A stretch of DNA of 64,000 bases from Sorghum bicolor (lineage: Eukaryota > Streptophyta > Magnoliopsida > Poales > Poaceae), in contig NC_012878.2 in assembly GCF_000003195.3 (NCBI RefSeq), positions 42,201,248 through 42,265,247 of the forward strand, written 5' to 3'. A program made the translations under genes and the position numbers. This document shows, in pieces, positions 21,338 through 31,666 of this stretch. Every line of letters starts with the position of its first letter. The first letter of the stretch is position 1. Below the pieces are notes generated by a model. That model did no database searches. It was not told the origin of the DNA and saw nothing but the letters and a program-made list of their open reading frames with translations.

Positions 21338-24300
21338 TGTAACAGAACCGACCAAATTATAAGAGATTAAGCCTGATAGTGACCATTTGCGTAGTCGAAC
21401 TATCACGCTTAAGCCCATATAATCCCGGTAGTCCGTGAAATCTCGAAGGATTTCAAACCACACTTCACATAACAGCCAAGATCGTAATAAGTTTAGCGGT
21501 CGCCATCCACAAGTACATCCAGATTACAACATTCATAAAATACATCGGAGTGCTTAAAGTTATTACAAACCAAGTTCTTCAAGTAGCGGAAGCTTCATAA
21601 TTCGAAAATACAACACACACGATAAGTCTGGTACAGTGCCATAGTTCGGTCATTCCCACAAAAGCAAAGGAAGAGACGGAGTGACCATCGCCCTTGGTCT
21701 AGTCATCACCCATAGCTGGGTACAGACAGAGGATGCAATAACCATAATACATTTGACCATCTGCAAAACAACATGGGAATAGAACCCTGAGTACAAGAAG
21801 GTACTCAGCTAGACTTACCCGTCATAACTTAAAATAAAGACTCATCAAGGATCATGAAGGCTATATAGTGGGGTAGCTGACGACATCTTTGCAAAACCGC
21901 AGTATTTCACTAACGTAACTTACCTAAGTCTTTCTTCTTTTAATTAGCTCAAGTTGACAGTATGATTACCTATTATCTAGGTTTGCTCTTGTGCTATTAC
22001 AAACAAGTGTGAGACTATGATAGAACCTCATCATAGCACTTCTTAAACCATTCATCATTATAACCCAAGTGTTCCATAGTCCTTACTACGAGGACAGGGC
22101 TCATGTCAAGTGCTCACTATCCAGGAGCGATGGCGATTCGAATCGATTTCTGACCAGCTGGCGAGTTTATTCCCCACACAAACCACACTCACTGATCAAG
22201 TGAGCTACAGGTCACCGTGTTGCACTATCCAGGACCAATTCGCGGGTTCGACAGGCACCGCCCGTACCCGAGGACCGTTCCGGCGACCGAGGTATCCAAG
22301 GTATACCAAGGTTGCGCGCCGCGCCCTCGTCGTTCTCCTCAACCATCACCAATACAGCGCGTACATCGGGCCGATTCCCGGCCCGGATAGTGCTCAGGCT
22401 TCGCGGTCGGAACGACTTATCCTTCCAGCTAAATGTGGGGCATGCGTTCAACATGACAAGAGGGCCGTCAACGATCGGTCCTTAATCGACACAGGCAGGG
22501 GCACTATGGGCAACCCACCATAAGACCCTGCCCAGTCTCCAATTACATTCCACACTCGGTTATTTCTTTCCCCAAGCAACTATTGCTTAAACAAACGGGT
22601 ATCCACCTATATCTCGCAGGTGACAGGGAATCACCCGACTTCTACCGGACTAAGCAGGCTAAGCATAGACTCCGCGCCTATCTACATAGGACAAGGTGGA
22701 TAAACGAGTAGGGATAACAAGGAATACATATGCAACAACGGTATCAAGCAACTCCTATTACTTATATGCAATATAGTAGAACAAGTGTAATATACTTAGT
22801 AGGTTAGCGAGACTAGGGAGACTTAGAATGCTCCGGGGCTTGCCTTTCTCAAACGTGCTGGGTCGGTGATCCGGGCACTCTTGCAGTTCCTCTCCGGGCT
22901 CTTGTACTTCCGGAGGTTCCTGCTCCTGAAGCTCCTCGGGTTCCTCGGGTCTCACTTCGTTCTCCTGCGAGCCTGTATGATGCATATATGCTCATGAGTG
23001 GAGTGCGAGATGCCCGAGTGGATGCTTATATGAGAGAGTACCAAAAGAGTCATGTTATGATGCATAGGTAATGCACTTGATCATGCTCATTACAAGGTAG
23101 TCAACATCATCCAAGAATAAACAATTGAATCAAACATCTATTATATTCTCTTCTATAATTATTTTTCAAATGACATCAGCAACCTACATGGTGCTTCAAA
23201 GATACACCAAACCTAACTCATTCCATTCCACCTATATATACAACCATTTATAGTTTTCTTTATTCATTCCTAAGCCCATTAAAAATCACATGCAACTCTG
23301 TTCATCAATCAATTCCAGAAAAATTACCGGAGACTACTAGCTAATCATAAAGTCTACTGTGAATTTTTCATAATTTTTGGTTACCTATTTTGAGTCACCA
23401 AAATCACATGATTACTGCTTAAGGCCAGTAAAATCACCCTACTGTGATATAAGTGTCAAACAACAGATGTCATATTTTACAATTTACCTAATATCATAAG
23501 AAACATCCACAAATTTTCCAGATTTATGGCATGACTCCATTAATTTTTAAAATCATAAAGCACTGCCATGCAAGCATTTAAATTGCCATAAATTCATTTA
23601 TACACCAAATAATATGTAACAATATTTTCTCAGTGAGTAAACACACATGCAAAGCCAACAAATCAAGTTTCACATTTTTCTGAACCATATTTTATTTATT
23701 ATGCATTTTCCAAGTTTAACAAAAACATGGATTAATTATACTTACACAGAAAAGTTACTTAAACATGACATGCAATCATACTAGGATGTAGATCTGGAAA
23801 TAAGGAACACACCAAAATTTATTTCACCATTTTTGGAGCTATATTCATCAAGATATGGATTTTTAAACATTTAAATCATTTCCTGGGAATTATTTTTCTG
23901 AAAACAAAACAAAATCCATCCCGAGACCTGCTAGGTGCACCCGGTGCAGTGCACCCGCGGCCGCTGACGAGCGGACCCGCCTACCAGCCGGGCCCGCTGG
24001 TCAGAGCGCAGAGGGGAGGAGCTCCGGCGAGCCGGAGCTCACCGTCGGCGACCTCTTTCGGCGAATCAAGCGGCTCTACACGTTCTACGGCTCACGGCGG
24101 ACCTAGGGCACCCATTTGCGCGGCCTAAAACGGACCGGAGCAGGCTCGCCACCGGCCATGGCGGAGCGGCGGCGCTGCTCGTCGTCGGTGCGGGACGCCG
24201 GCTTGGTAGAGCGTGGCTGGAAGGGCTTGCGAGCATCGCGGTGCCAAGGCGGACACGATGCGCCAACTACGCAGCACCGGAAGGCATGGAAACGCGCGGA

Positions 24301-25073
24301 CCACGCGTGCGGCGGCGGAGCTCTCGCCGGAGAAGAAAGCGAGGGCGAGCGGGGCTCACCGTGCCTTACCGAGCGCTCAGATGCGCGTTCTGCAACGGCG
24401 GAGCGAGGGCGAAGCTCGGGGAAGAACTAATCGAAGAATGGCGCACGCACGGGGGAGGAACAGCCGAGGCGGAGCTCGGGCTCCAATGGCGACGGTGGCG
24501 CTCTGCGCGTGCGGGGCGAGGGCGAGAGAGCGAGAGGGAGGGAGCTGAGGGGCGCAAATGGGAGAGGGGACGGAGGCGAGCGCGACCGGGGCACCTGGTG
24601 GCCGACCGGGGCGCGTCCTCGCTGCCGCATGCCCGCCACGCGGCGGCCGAGCCCTGCCGGCGTGCCACGGCGCCGCGGCGAGCGCTGTCCGCGCGCGGAC
24701 GCGAGCGCGGGCGCGGGGAAGGGGGAGGGGAGAGCGCGGGCGGGCCGAGCCGGCTTCGGCCAGTGGGCCAGAAGCGAGGCCGCGGCCTGCTAGCGCCCCC
24801 TTTTCCCCTTTTTTTTTTTTTTAAAATTCTTTTCTCAAATCCTCTTCCAACAGCATTTTGACTATTTTCAAATCATTTTCACNNNNNNNNNNNNNNNNNN
24901 NNNNNNNNNNNNNNNNNNNNNNNNNNNNNNNNNNNNNNNNNNNNNNNNNNNNNNNNNNNNNNNNNNNNNNNNNNNNNNNNNNGAGTGTCATGCTCATGAT
25001 GCTTATGCTTGATGGAATGCTTATGCATGGCTTTGTTGAGGCTAAGTGCATGCTTGACACCTAGGGTGTTACA
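21338..25073 (-). repeat. 3' LTR of the chromovirus (contains a gap)
   Basis: Plus-strand ends are TGTAACAGAACC and CTAGGGTGTTACA. In element orientation this is the 3' LTR, next to the polypurine tract at 25074-25087. A 100-N gap at 24883-24982 replaces sequence that is 319 bp long in the sister LTR (35216-35534). Open frames at 22110-22523 and 24116-24861 recur in the sister LTR and are LTR sequence, not genes. Confidence 0.95.
24883..24982. other. Assembly gap (100 N) in the 3' LTR
   Basis: A run of exactly 100 N, which is a placeholder length. Alignment of the flanks to the sister LTR predicts about 319 bp of missing LTR sequence. Confidence 0.95.
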
Positions 25074-25087
25074 GCCCTCCCCCCCTT
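25074..25087 (-). promoter_or_regulatory. Polypurine tract of the chromovirus
   Basis: On the minus strand AAGGGGGGGAGGGC directly precedes the 3' LTR, at the usual position for the plus-strand primer. The gag-pol stop codon (25088-25086) overlaps its first bases. Confidence 0.9.
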
Positions 25088-28000
25088 AGGGAAATCTCGT
25101 CCCGAGATTTTGGGTTACTAACCATCTCTTATGAAACTTTGGATAAACTGTTTTTAAGTAATCCTCTGTTTCCCAGGTGGCATCCCTATCGTCATGATGA
25201 CTCCACACCACCTTATATGTTCTGACAACTTTGTTTCGGGTTACTCGCTCCTTGGTATCCACGATTCTCACTGGCTGCTCCTTATATTCCAAGTCCGCTT
25301 TTATCTTGATTCCTCGAGGTTCGATTCTTTGCTCTGGCACCTTCAAACATTTCCGTAGCTGCGACACATGAAAGACCGGAAAGATCGAGCTCATCTCCTC
25401 AGGTAACTGAATCTTATAGGCCACTGGGCCTTTCCTCTCTAGCACTTGGTACGGTCCCACATATCTGGGTGCAAGCTTACTTCGAATTCGGAAACGCTGA
25501 ACTTTCTTCATTGGCGTAACCTTGAGGTACACATAGTCACCTATGTTGAATTCAAGTGGCCTTCTTCTCTTATCGGCATAACTCTTTTGTCGTGACTGTG
25601 CCGCTTGCATATGTTGCTGTATGATCTGCACCTTTTTCTCTGCTTCATTCACGAAGTCGATACCATAGTATCTTCTTTCACCAGGTTCAACCCAGTTTAA
25701 AGGAGTTCGACATCTCCGCCCATACAAAGCTTCGAACGGGGCCATCTTGATGCTCTCTTGATAACTATTATTGTAGGAGAATTCAGCCAAAGGTAACCAC
25801 GATTCCCATGATCCCTTGGATGATAGCACACAGGCCCTCAGCATATCTTCTAACACTTGATTTAACCTCTCGGTTTGACCTGAAGTCTGGGGATGATACG
25901 CCGTGCTTCTTATCAGACTGGTCCCCAGGCTCTTATGCATGCGCTCCCAGAAGTGAGCAGTAAACTGCGGTCCTCTATCCGATATGATAGCTTTGGGAAT
26001 ACCATGCAATTTGACGATCTCAGCCATATATATATCAGCATACTCGGGAGGTCTGTAACGAGTCTTCACAGGGATGAAATGGGCCGATTTGGTTAATCGA
26101 TCTATGATTACCCAAATCGAGTCATTCCCCTTCCTTGTGGTTGGTAAACCCGTGATAAAGTCCATACTGACCTCTTCCCATTTCCACTCCGGCACCGATA
26201 AAGGTTGCAACAGACCTGCAGGTTTCATATGGATGGCCTTAACCCTGCAACACGTGTCACAACGGGCCACATAAGCTGCTATTTCTTTCTTCATCTTAGT
26301 CCACCAAAAGTGGGGCCTTAGATCTTGATACATTTTGCTGCTGCCCGGATGAATAGAAAGCTTAGAAAGATGGGCTTCATCCATGATGCGATTCTTCAAC
26401 TCCCGATCTTTCGGGACCACTAACCGCTGTTGAAACCATAGTACTCCCTTCTCATCAACCCGAAACTGAGTCTTTGGGTCATCTTTAATCTTCTCTTTGA
26501 TGTGGAAAATACCCTTGTCTGTTTTCTGACCTTCAATGACTTGACTCTCGAGTGAACAACTGAGTTGTATATGGCATAAGACCTCAGGATGCATAAGATT
26601 GAACCCATCTTCAAACAACGGTTGAATCATTTGATAGTGCGGTTTGCGACTCAAAGCATCTGCGACCACATTGGCTTTACCTGGATGATAGTGAACTTCC
26701 AGGTCATAATCCTTGATTAGCTCTAACCACCGTCGCTGCCTCATATTCAGCTCGGACTGCGTGAAGATGTACTTCAAACTCTTGTGATCGGTGTAAATGT
26801 GACACTTATTCCCTAGCAGATAATGTCTCCAGATCTTCAAAGCATGCACCACAGCTGCTAACTCAAGGTCGTGCGTTGGATAGTTGACTTCATGCTTTCT
26901 TAGCTGTCGGGAAGCATAAGCTATCACCCTGCCATCTTGCATCAACACACACCCCAGGCCACTCTTTGATGCGTCACAAAACACATCAAAAGGCTTCTCT
27001 ATATTAGGTTGTGCCAGAACGGGAGCAGTGGTTAGCAACCTTCGCAAGGTGCGGAAGGCTAACTCACACCCTTCCGTCCAGACGAACTTATGATCCTTTT
27101 GTAGCAAACTTGTCATTGGCTTAGCAATCTTGGAGAAGTCAGGTATGAAACGACGATAATACCCGGCCAGACCAAGAAAACTTCTAACTTCCGAGACAGA
27201 AGTTGGTGCCTTCCAATCCATGACTTCCTGCACTTTTGATGGATCCACGGCAATTCCTTCTTCAGACAAAATGTGCCCTAGGAACGGAACTTTCTTCAAC
27301 CAGAACTCACACTTGCTGAATTTGGCATATAACTGATGCTCTCGTAATCGGGTCAGCACGATTCTCAGATGTTCGGCGTGATCTTGCTCATTCTCTGAAT
27401 ACACCAAGATATCATCGATAAACACCACAACAAACTTATCCAATTCTGGCATAAAGACTGAATTCATCAGATACATAAAGTATGCAGGAGCATTTGTCAA
27501 CCCAAAGGACATGACAAGATACTCGTACAACCCATATCTGGTGGAAAAAGCAGTCTTCGGGATATCTTGCGGACGAATCTTGATTTGGTGATACCCGGAT
27601 CTCAAATCTATCTTGGAAAACACTCTGGCCTTGGATAACTGATCAAACAGGATATCAATCCTTGGCAAGGGATACTTATTCTTGATTGTCACTGCATTGA
27701 GTGGACGATAGTCCACGCACATGCGCAACGACTGATCCTTCTTTTTCACAAACAACGCTGGACAACCCCATTCCGACGAGCTGGGCCGGATGAACCCTTT
27801 TTCCAATAATTCCTTCAGTTGTTTCTTCAATTCTGCGAGTTCATTTGGGGGCATCCGATACGGCCTTCTAGATATTGGTGCTGTACCTGGTATCAACTCG
27901 ATCGCAAACTCTACCTCCCTATCTGGGGGAAGTCCTGGTAATTCCTCAGGAAACACATCCGGGAACTCACATACCACGGGTATGTGTTCTAAGGGAACTG

Positions 28001-29558
28001 CCTGTACTGCACACGAAAGACTGGCAAAGTCCAACCGCCGGGGTAACTTGATCTGAAACACACCCTTCCCTTGCGGCTCTCTGAGGGAAAGAGTTCTGTT
28101 TCCAACATCTATAACCGTGCCCCAGTCAGTCATCTTGTTCATACCAATGATGACGTCCAAAACCAGTCCTGGCATGACCACAAGGTTTACACGAAACCTC
28201 CGGCCACTGATATCCAAAGTAACCCCTGTTACCGTCTTATTAGTCAACACATCGGCCCCGGCTGAGCTGATGCGATAGCCATAACCTAACTCAGTAACTG
28301 GCTGATCATGCTTTTGTGCAAATGCTTGACTCATGAAAGAATGCGATGATCCAGAATCAAACAAAACAACTGCAAGATGTTGGTTGACAGGAAACATACC
28401 AGCTGTTACCGGTTCTCCTTCCGGAATTTCCTCAATCGAGGTATGATGCACGCGAGCTGGATATGTTGGCTGCTGCCTCTTGGGGTAGGGACATTCCTTA
28501 GCAAAGTGCCCCATCTTGTGGCAGTTATAGCACGGACCCTTGGGCGCGTTATTGACGGCAGGTGCTGCAGCTTGAATGGCCTTTGGCTTGGCAGGAGCTA
28601 TCGCCACCTTGTACGGCTTCTGCTGTGTTGGATGCCCGGTGTTCCTTCTCTGCGGTGGTCGGAACCTAGCACCCGGGGCAGGAGGACGATACTGCGGTCG
28701 CCCTGCCACTGGTGCCCTGAACTGGGATGATCCTGCTTCAAAAGCCCTTTTGCGTGACTTGGACGCACTGTAGTTGTTGTTATTGTTCTCTTGGGTCAGA
28801 CAGTCACTGATATAGGCATTGAAAGTAGCCCTGGCCCCTGTACCCATGGTCTTCAGCATCTTTGGATTTAAGCCTCTCTGGAAACTAGCAATCTTCTTGG
28901 CCTCTGTGTTTACAAACTCAGGGGCATATCGAGCGAGATTATTGAAGGCATGTAGATACTCTTTTACAGATTTCGTCCCTTGGGACAGCCTCATGAACTC
29001 CCCAACCTTCATTTCAACCATACCAGGAGGAATGTAATTTCCCCGGAAAGCGGTGGTGAAGCGGTTCCAGGTGATTGGTGTCCCCTCTGGGTAGGTGGTA
29101 CGGTGATGGGACCACCAAATCCCAGCGGGTCCTTGCAACTGATGTGCCGCATACTCAGCCTTGAGTTCTTCTGTCATTCGGAGAAGACGAAACTTCTGCT
29201 CCATGGTGTTGATCCACTCATCCGCTTCGAGCGGTTCCAAGGCCTCCTTAAAGATTGGTGGCTTGGTGTCCAGGAAGTCCTTGAACGAGCTGTACTGGTT
29301 GACCTCTCGACCGCCCTGATTATCTCCACGACGGGTGTTGTCAGCTATGTTGCGCAAAGCTTCTTCCATATTGCGCTGCATCTGTTCCATGTTGCGTTGG
29401 CTTCCCAGAAACTGCGCGAAAAACACATCCGCAGTGTACGGGGGAGGTGGTGGTGGTGTTGGTGCTTGATCCTCATTCCGTTGAGCCCCATTTCCAGATG
29501 CACTTGCTCCAAGACCTGGATGGCCGTTACCCCCGCCACGTGTTTGTACCATCTGCAT
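25086..29558 (-). CDS. Gag-Pol polyprotein of chromovirus, intact
   Basis: A single 1490-codon frame with no stop. In order: retrotransposon gag core with [16 protein letters not shown] (about residues 165-180); CCHC zinc knuckle [14 protein letters not shown] (about 341-354); aspartic protease with [10 protein letters not shown] (about 400); reverse transcriptase with FIDDILVYS (about 711); RNase H with [11 protein letters not shown] (about 910); integrase zinc finger with HPGSSK and CDTC (about 1050-1100); integrase core with MDFITGLP and DRGPQFT (about 1195); and a C-terminal chromodomain-like end with [16 protein letters not shown] (about 1448-1463). It makes capsid, protease, polymerase and integrase for replication by reverse transcription. 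Gag and Pol are in one frame, as in many chromoviruses. The start is an ATG at 29558; a second Met follows two codons later. The stop abuts the polypurine tract, so there is almost no 3' UTR before the LTR. Confidence 0.97.
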   Translation of the reverse strand: MQMVQTRGGGNGHPGLGASASGNGAQRNEDQAPTPPPPPPYTADVFFAQFLGSQRNMEQMQRNMEEALRNIADNTRRGDNQGGREVNQYSSFKDFLDTKPPIFKEALEPLEADEWINTMEQKFRLLRMTEELKAEYAAHQLQGPAGIWWSHHRTTYPEGTPITWNRFTTAFRGNYIPPGMVEMKVGEFMRLSQGTKSVKEYLHAFNNLARYAPEFVNTEAKKIASFQRGLNPKMLKTMGTGARATFNAYISDCLTQENNNNNYSASKSRKRAFEAGSSQFRAPVAGRPQYRPPAPGARFRPPQRRNTGHPTQQKPYKVAIAPAKPKAIQAAAPAVNNAPKGPCYNCHKMGHFAKECPYPKRQQPTYPARVHHTSIEEIPEGEPVTAGMFPVNQHLAVVLFDSGSSHSFMSQAFAQKHDQPVTELGYGYRISSAGADVLTNKTVTGVTLDISGRRFRVNLVVMPGLVLDVIIGMNKMTDWGTVIDVGNRTLSLREPQGKGVFQIKLPRRLDFASLSCAVQAVPLEHIPVVCEFPDVFPEELPGLPPDREVEFAIELIPGTAPISRRPYRMPPNELAELKKQLKELLEKGFIRPSSSEWGCPALFVKKKDQSLRMCVDYRPLNAVTIKNKYPLPRIDILFDQLSKARVFSKIDLRSGYHQIKIRPQDIPKTAFSTRYGLYEYLVMSFGLTNAPAYFMYLMNSVFMPELDKFVVVFIDDILVYSENEQDHAEHLRIVLTRLREHQLYAKFSKCEFWLKKVPFLGHILSEEGIAVDPSKVQEVMDWKAPTSVSEVRSFLGLAGYYRRFIPDFSKIAKPMTSLLQKDHKFVWTEGCELAFRTLRRLLTTAPVLAQPNIEKPFDVFCDASKSGLGCVLMQDGRVIAYASRQLRKHEVNYPTHDLELAAVVHALKIWRHYLLGNKCHIYTDHKSLKYIFTQSELNMRQRRWLELIKDYDLEVHYHPGKANVVADALSRKPHYQMIQPLFEDGFNLMHPEVLCHIQLSCSLESQVIEGQKTDKGIFHIKEKIKDDPKTQFRVDEKGVLWFQQRLVVPKDRELKNRIMDEAHLSKLSIHPGSSKMYQDLRPHFWWTKMKKEIAAYVARCDTCCRVKAIHMKPAGLLQPLSVPEWKWEEVSMDFITGLPTTRKGNDSIWVIIDRLTKSAHFIPVKTRYRPPEYADIYMAEIVKLHGIPKAIISDRGPQFTAHFWERMHKSLGTSLIRSTAYHPQTSGQTERLNQVLEDMLRACVLSSKGSWESWLPLAEFSYNNSYQESIKMAPFEALYGRRCRTPLNWVEPGERRYYGIDFVNEAEKKVQIIQQHMQAAQSRQKSYADKRRRPLEFNIGDYVYLKVTPMKKVQRFRIRSKLAPRYVGPYQVLERKGPVAYKIQLPEEMSSIFPVFHVSQLRKCLKVPEQRIEPRGIKIKADLEYKEQPVRIVDTKERVTRNKVVRTYKVVWSHHDDRDATWETEDYLKTVYPKFHKRWLVTQNLGTRFP

Positions 29559-29875
29559 ATGCCAATGATAAGCAATCGTTAGGAGTTGCCATCAACCGGT
29601 AGGAAATGTGTAAAATCGTGCCATACTGAATTTACTGAGGGAATAAATTCACACAATAAACAAAGGCACAACAACTCATTATCCACGCACAACATCACTA
29701 ACAGATTACTTATCATTCACGCAACAAGGTTCGCGTACATCCAACTTGCCAGCATACATACACTGGACTTTCCGTACCAACTCATAAAGTCTTACACAGC
29801 CCAGATCCAAAAGTACATGACATGCCACGCACATACATCACAAAAGAGAGAAGACTAGCTCTAGGGCCCTAGCAT

Positions 29876-30919
29876 CTACTCGCTGTGGTCACTGTCCATG
29901 CCAGAGCCATCCTCATCCTCGTCACCGCTAGCAGCTGCTCCTATCTCGGGATCCGCGTCCATCTCGTCCTCAGAGTCTAGCTCCGCTGCCCCAGGAAGGT
30001 GGTGAGGGTGGAGCTGGTTATGCAGCTGGTGGATCTCCTCATGCAAGTTCTCATTGTACTCCTCGGCATTAGCTAGCTGCTGCTCTAGCTCTAGCTGTCG
30101 GGCCCTCAAAGTGTCCTCCTCGTGCCAGGCTTCATTCCTCTGTCCAAGCACATGGACTAGCATGCGCTCGCAGTTCCTGTGAGCAGTAGTCACCCTGTCC
30201 TTCTGCTCCCGTACTGCGAGCAGGTCCTGACTCAGCTCACTGCTCTGCTGGACGGCCTGGTCTCTCTCTCTGGTCACACGAGCCAACTCTGCCTGTAGCC
30301 TCTCAACCTCAGAGTCAAACTCACGCTGCAACTGACGCTTCTCATCCTGGACGGTGAGAAGAGACCCGGACAAGCGACCCAAACAACGCTCTAGGCCTCC
30401 ATAGGTCTTCATCAACGCGTACATGGCACTCATAGCTGCACTGTCACTGTGCTGGTCCTCATCCGCACTCCTCTCTAGAGCATTCACCTCGGACTGATCC
30501 CACACCGAAGTGTAAGGGTCACCCCGGGGAAACACCCCAGCGAAGGCGTGGGCCAGCTCCTGTGGAAACCTCTCCATGAGGTCCCTCAGAACTGCAAAAG
30601 CTGCCCTGCTGGCACCGTGGAAAGGCGTGACACCTCGGGACTCGTACACCCAGCCGCCCCAAGCAGGGTCTCCTCCGCTGGTAGGGACAACTGCCTCGAT
30701 CCCCACCAGGGTCTCGTCACCAAGCGGCTCCTTGTCCCAGTAGTAGCGAGGCTCCCTTCCTTCGGGATACCCCATCGAACTGAGCACCCTCCAAAGCAAA
30801 GTGGGCATCCCAAACTCCTCTAGGAACTTGCTCTTATGCCGCGAGCTCCTAGCTGCCAACGGATGGCGAGGGGCCCGCCCACCAGTGGACTTGCGAGCCG
30901 TGAGCCTAGTGCGTGCCAT
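29876..30919 (-). CDS. Extra chromovirus ORF: histone H3 tail-like N-terminus, coiled coil, acidic end
   Basis: An intact 347-residue frame lies between the 5' LTR side and gag-pol, on the same strand. The best start is ATG 30919, giving MARTRLTARKSTGGRAPR. Longer readings need a non-ATG start, because the three codons before it contain no ATG. Removal of Met would leave Ala1, so Thr3, Arg8, Lys9, Ser10, Thr11, Gly12, Gly13, Ala15, Pro16 and Arg17 match histone H3 numbering; 16 of the first 23 positions are identical by eye. A globular region with Trp/Tyr residues follows (about residues 35-140), then a long coiled coil (about 185-310) and a Glu/Asp-rich C-terminus. No histone fold follows, so it is not an H3 gene. 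Function unknown. A nuclear or chromatin-related role for the element is a hypothesis from the tail alone. Confidence 0.85.
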   Translation of the reverse strand: MARTRLTARKSTGGRAPRHPLAARSSRHKSKFLEEFGMPTLLWRVLSSMGYPEGREPRYYWDKEPLGDETLVGIEAVVPTSGGDPAWGGWVYESRGVTPFHGASRAAFAVLRDLMERFPQELAHAFAGVFPRGDPYTSVWDQSEVNALERSADEDQHSDSAAMSAMYALMKTYGGLERCLGRLSGSLLTVQDEKRQLQREFDSEVERLQAELARVTRERDQAVQQSSELSQDLLAVREQKDRVTTAHRNCERMLVHVLGQRNEAWHEEDTLRARQLELEQQLANAEEYNENLHEEIHQLHNQLHPHHLPGAAELDSEDEMDADPEIGAAASGDEDEDGSGMDSDHSE

Positions 30920-31096
30920 CTGCTGCAAATGGAATACCGTGGGTAAGAGCGAGGATTACCTTTAGTTATTTTGTTTAGAATTGAGACAGATTAAATTAAG
31001 GGGGAAAGTAAGCAATGATATGAAATGCACATGATGCATGTACGAACTTACGATCTCACAAACTTAGAAAACAAAGGTTAACACTAAGCGGTATAT

Positions 31097-31196
31097 NNNN
31101 NNNNNNNNNNNNNNNNNNNNNNNNNNNNNNNNNNNNNNNNNNNNNNNNNNNNNNNNNNNNNNNNNNNNNNNNNNNNNNNNNNNNNNNNNNNNNNNN
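31097..31196. other. Assembly gap (100 N) in the chromovirus leader
   Basis: A run of exactly 100 N lies between the primer-binding site and the H3-tail-like ORF. True length is unknown, and no sister sequence in the window covers it. It could hide part of the leader or an upstream exon. Confidence 0.95.
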
Positions 31197-31652
31197 TCCA
31201 CATCATCGCCCTAATGACGGCATCGTCTCTCAGGACGGAATTCCCAGCATGCGGTACTGTTCCCAAGACACACCAACATGTGTGCATGACACAGCACCTG
31301 ACAACACTTCCCTAGACCGGCAGTGTATCCGATCATGCTCTCACAACTCCCACTTACCATGGCGTAGAGGAAGAATTGATCCATACATTACCACTCAAAT
31401 GAATGGCACTCATACTATTGCACGCCGTATGAGCGACGAAATGAAAATATGATGCATTAACCCCCGAGTCAGTACTTAGCTAGCCACCTTAGAGTCCTTA
31501 ACTGGGCATAAAGGATATGACCATGGCACACTAGATAGTTTTTCCAAAACTCAGTTTAACACCTTGATCTTTATAAATTACTAAAATTTTTCATTAAACC
31601 GTTCTAGGCTTTTGTTTAGAAGGTACTTATGAACAGTAACTCGCTAAACTTT

Positions 31653-31664
31653 GCTCCGATGCCA
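31653..31664 (-). promoter_or_regulatory. Primer-binding site of the chromovirus
   Basis: On the minus strand TGGCATCGGAGC begins two bases after the LTR end. It resembles the initiator tRNA-Met site TGGTATCAGAGC with two changes, as is common among grass Ty3-type elements. Confidence 0.75.
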
Positions 31665-31666
31665 GC

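Noticed and set aside
20592..21362. 256-codon Pro/Ser/Ala-rich frame
   Set aside because: Composition driven by GC-rich LTR sequence, and it runs across the junction into the chromovirus LTR at 21338.
22110..22523. 137-codon frame repeated at 32439-32852
   Set aside because: Identical because it lies in both LTRs; no family signature and antisense to the element.
24116..24861. GC-rich overlapping open frames (also at 34448-35250)
   Set aside because: They recur in both chromovirus LTRs, overlap in several frames and show no domain. They are LTR promoter/leader DNA.
29876..30919. Possibility of a real histone H3 gene
   Set aside because: No histone fold follows the tail; the rest is a coiled-coil and acidic protein lying inside a retrotransposon.
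30919..30928. Longer start for the H3-like ORF (three more codons)
   Set aside because: The upstream codon is TTG, not ATG. The ATG at 30919 is the first true start and places Ala next.
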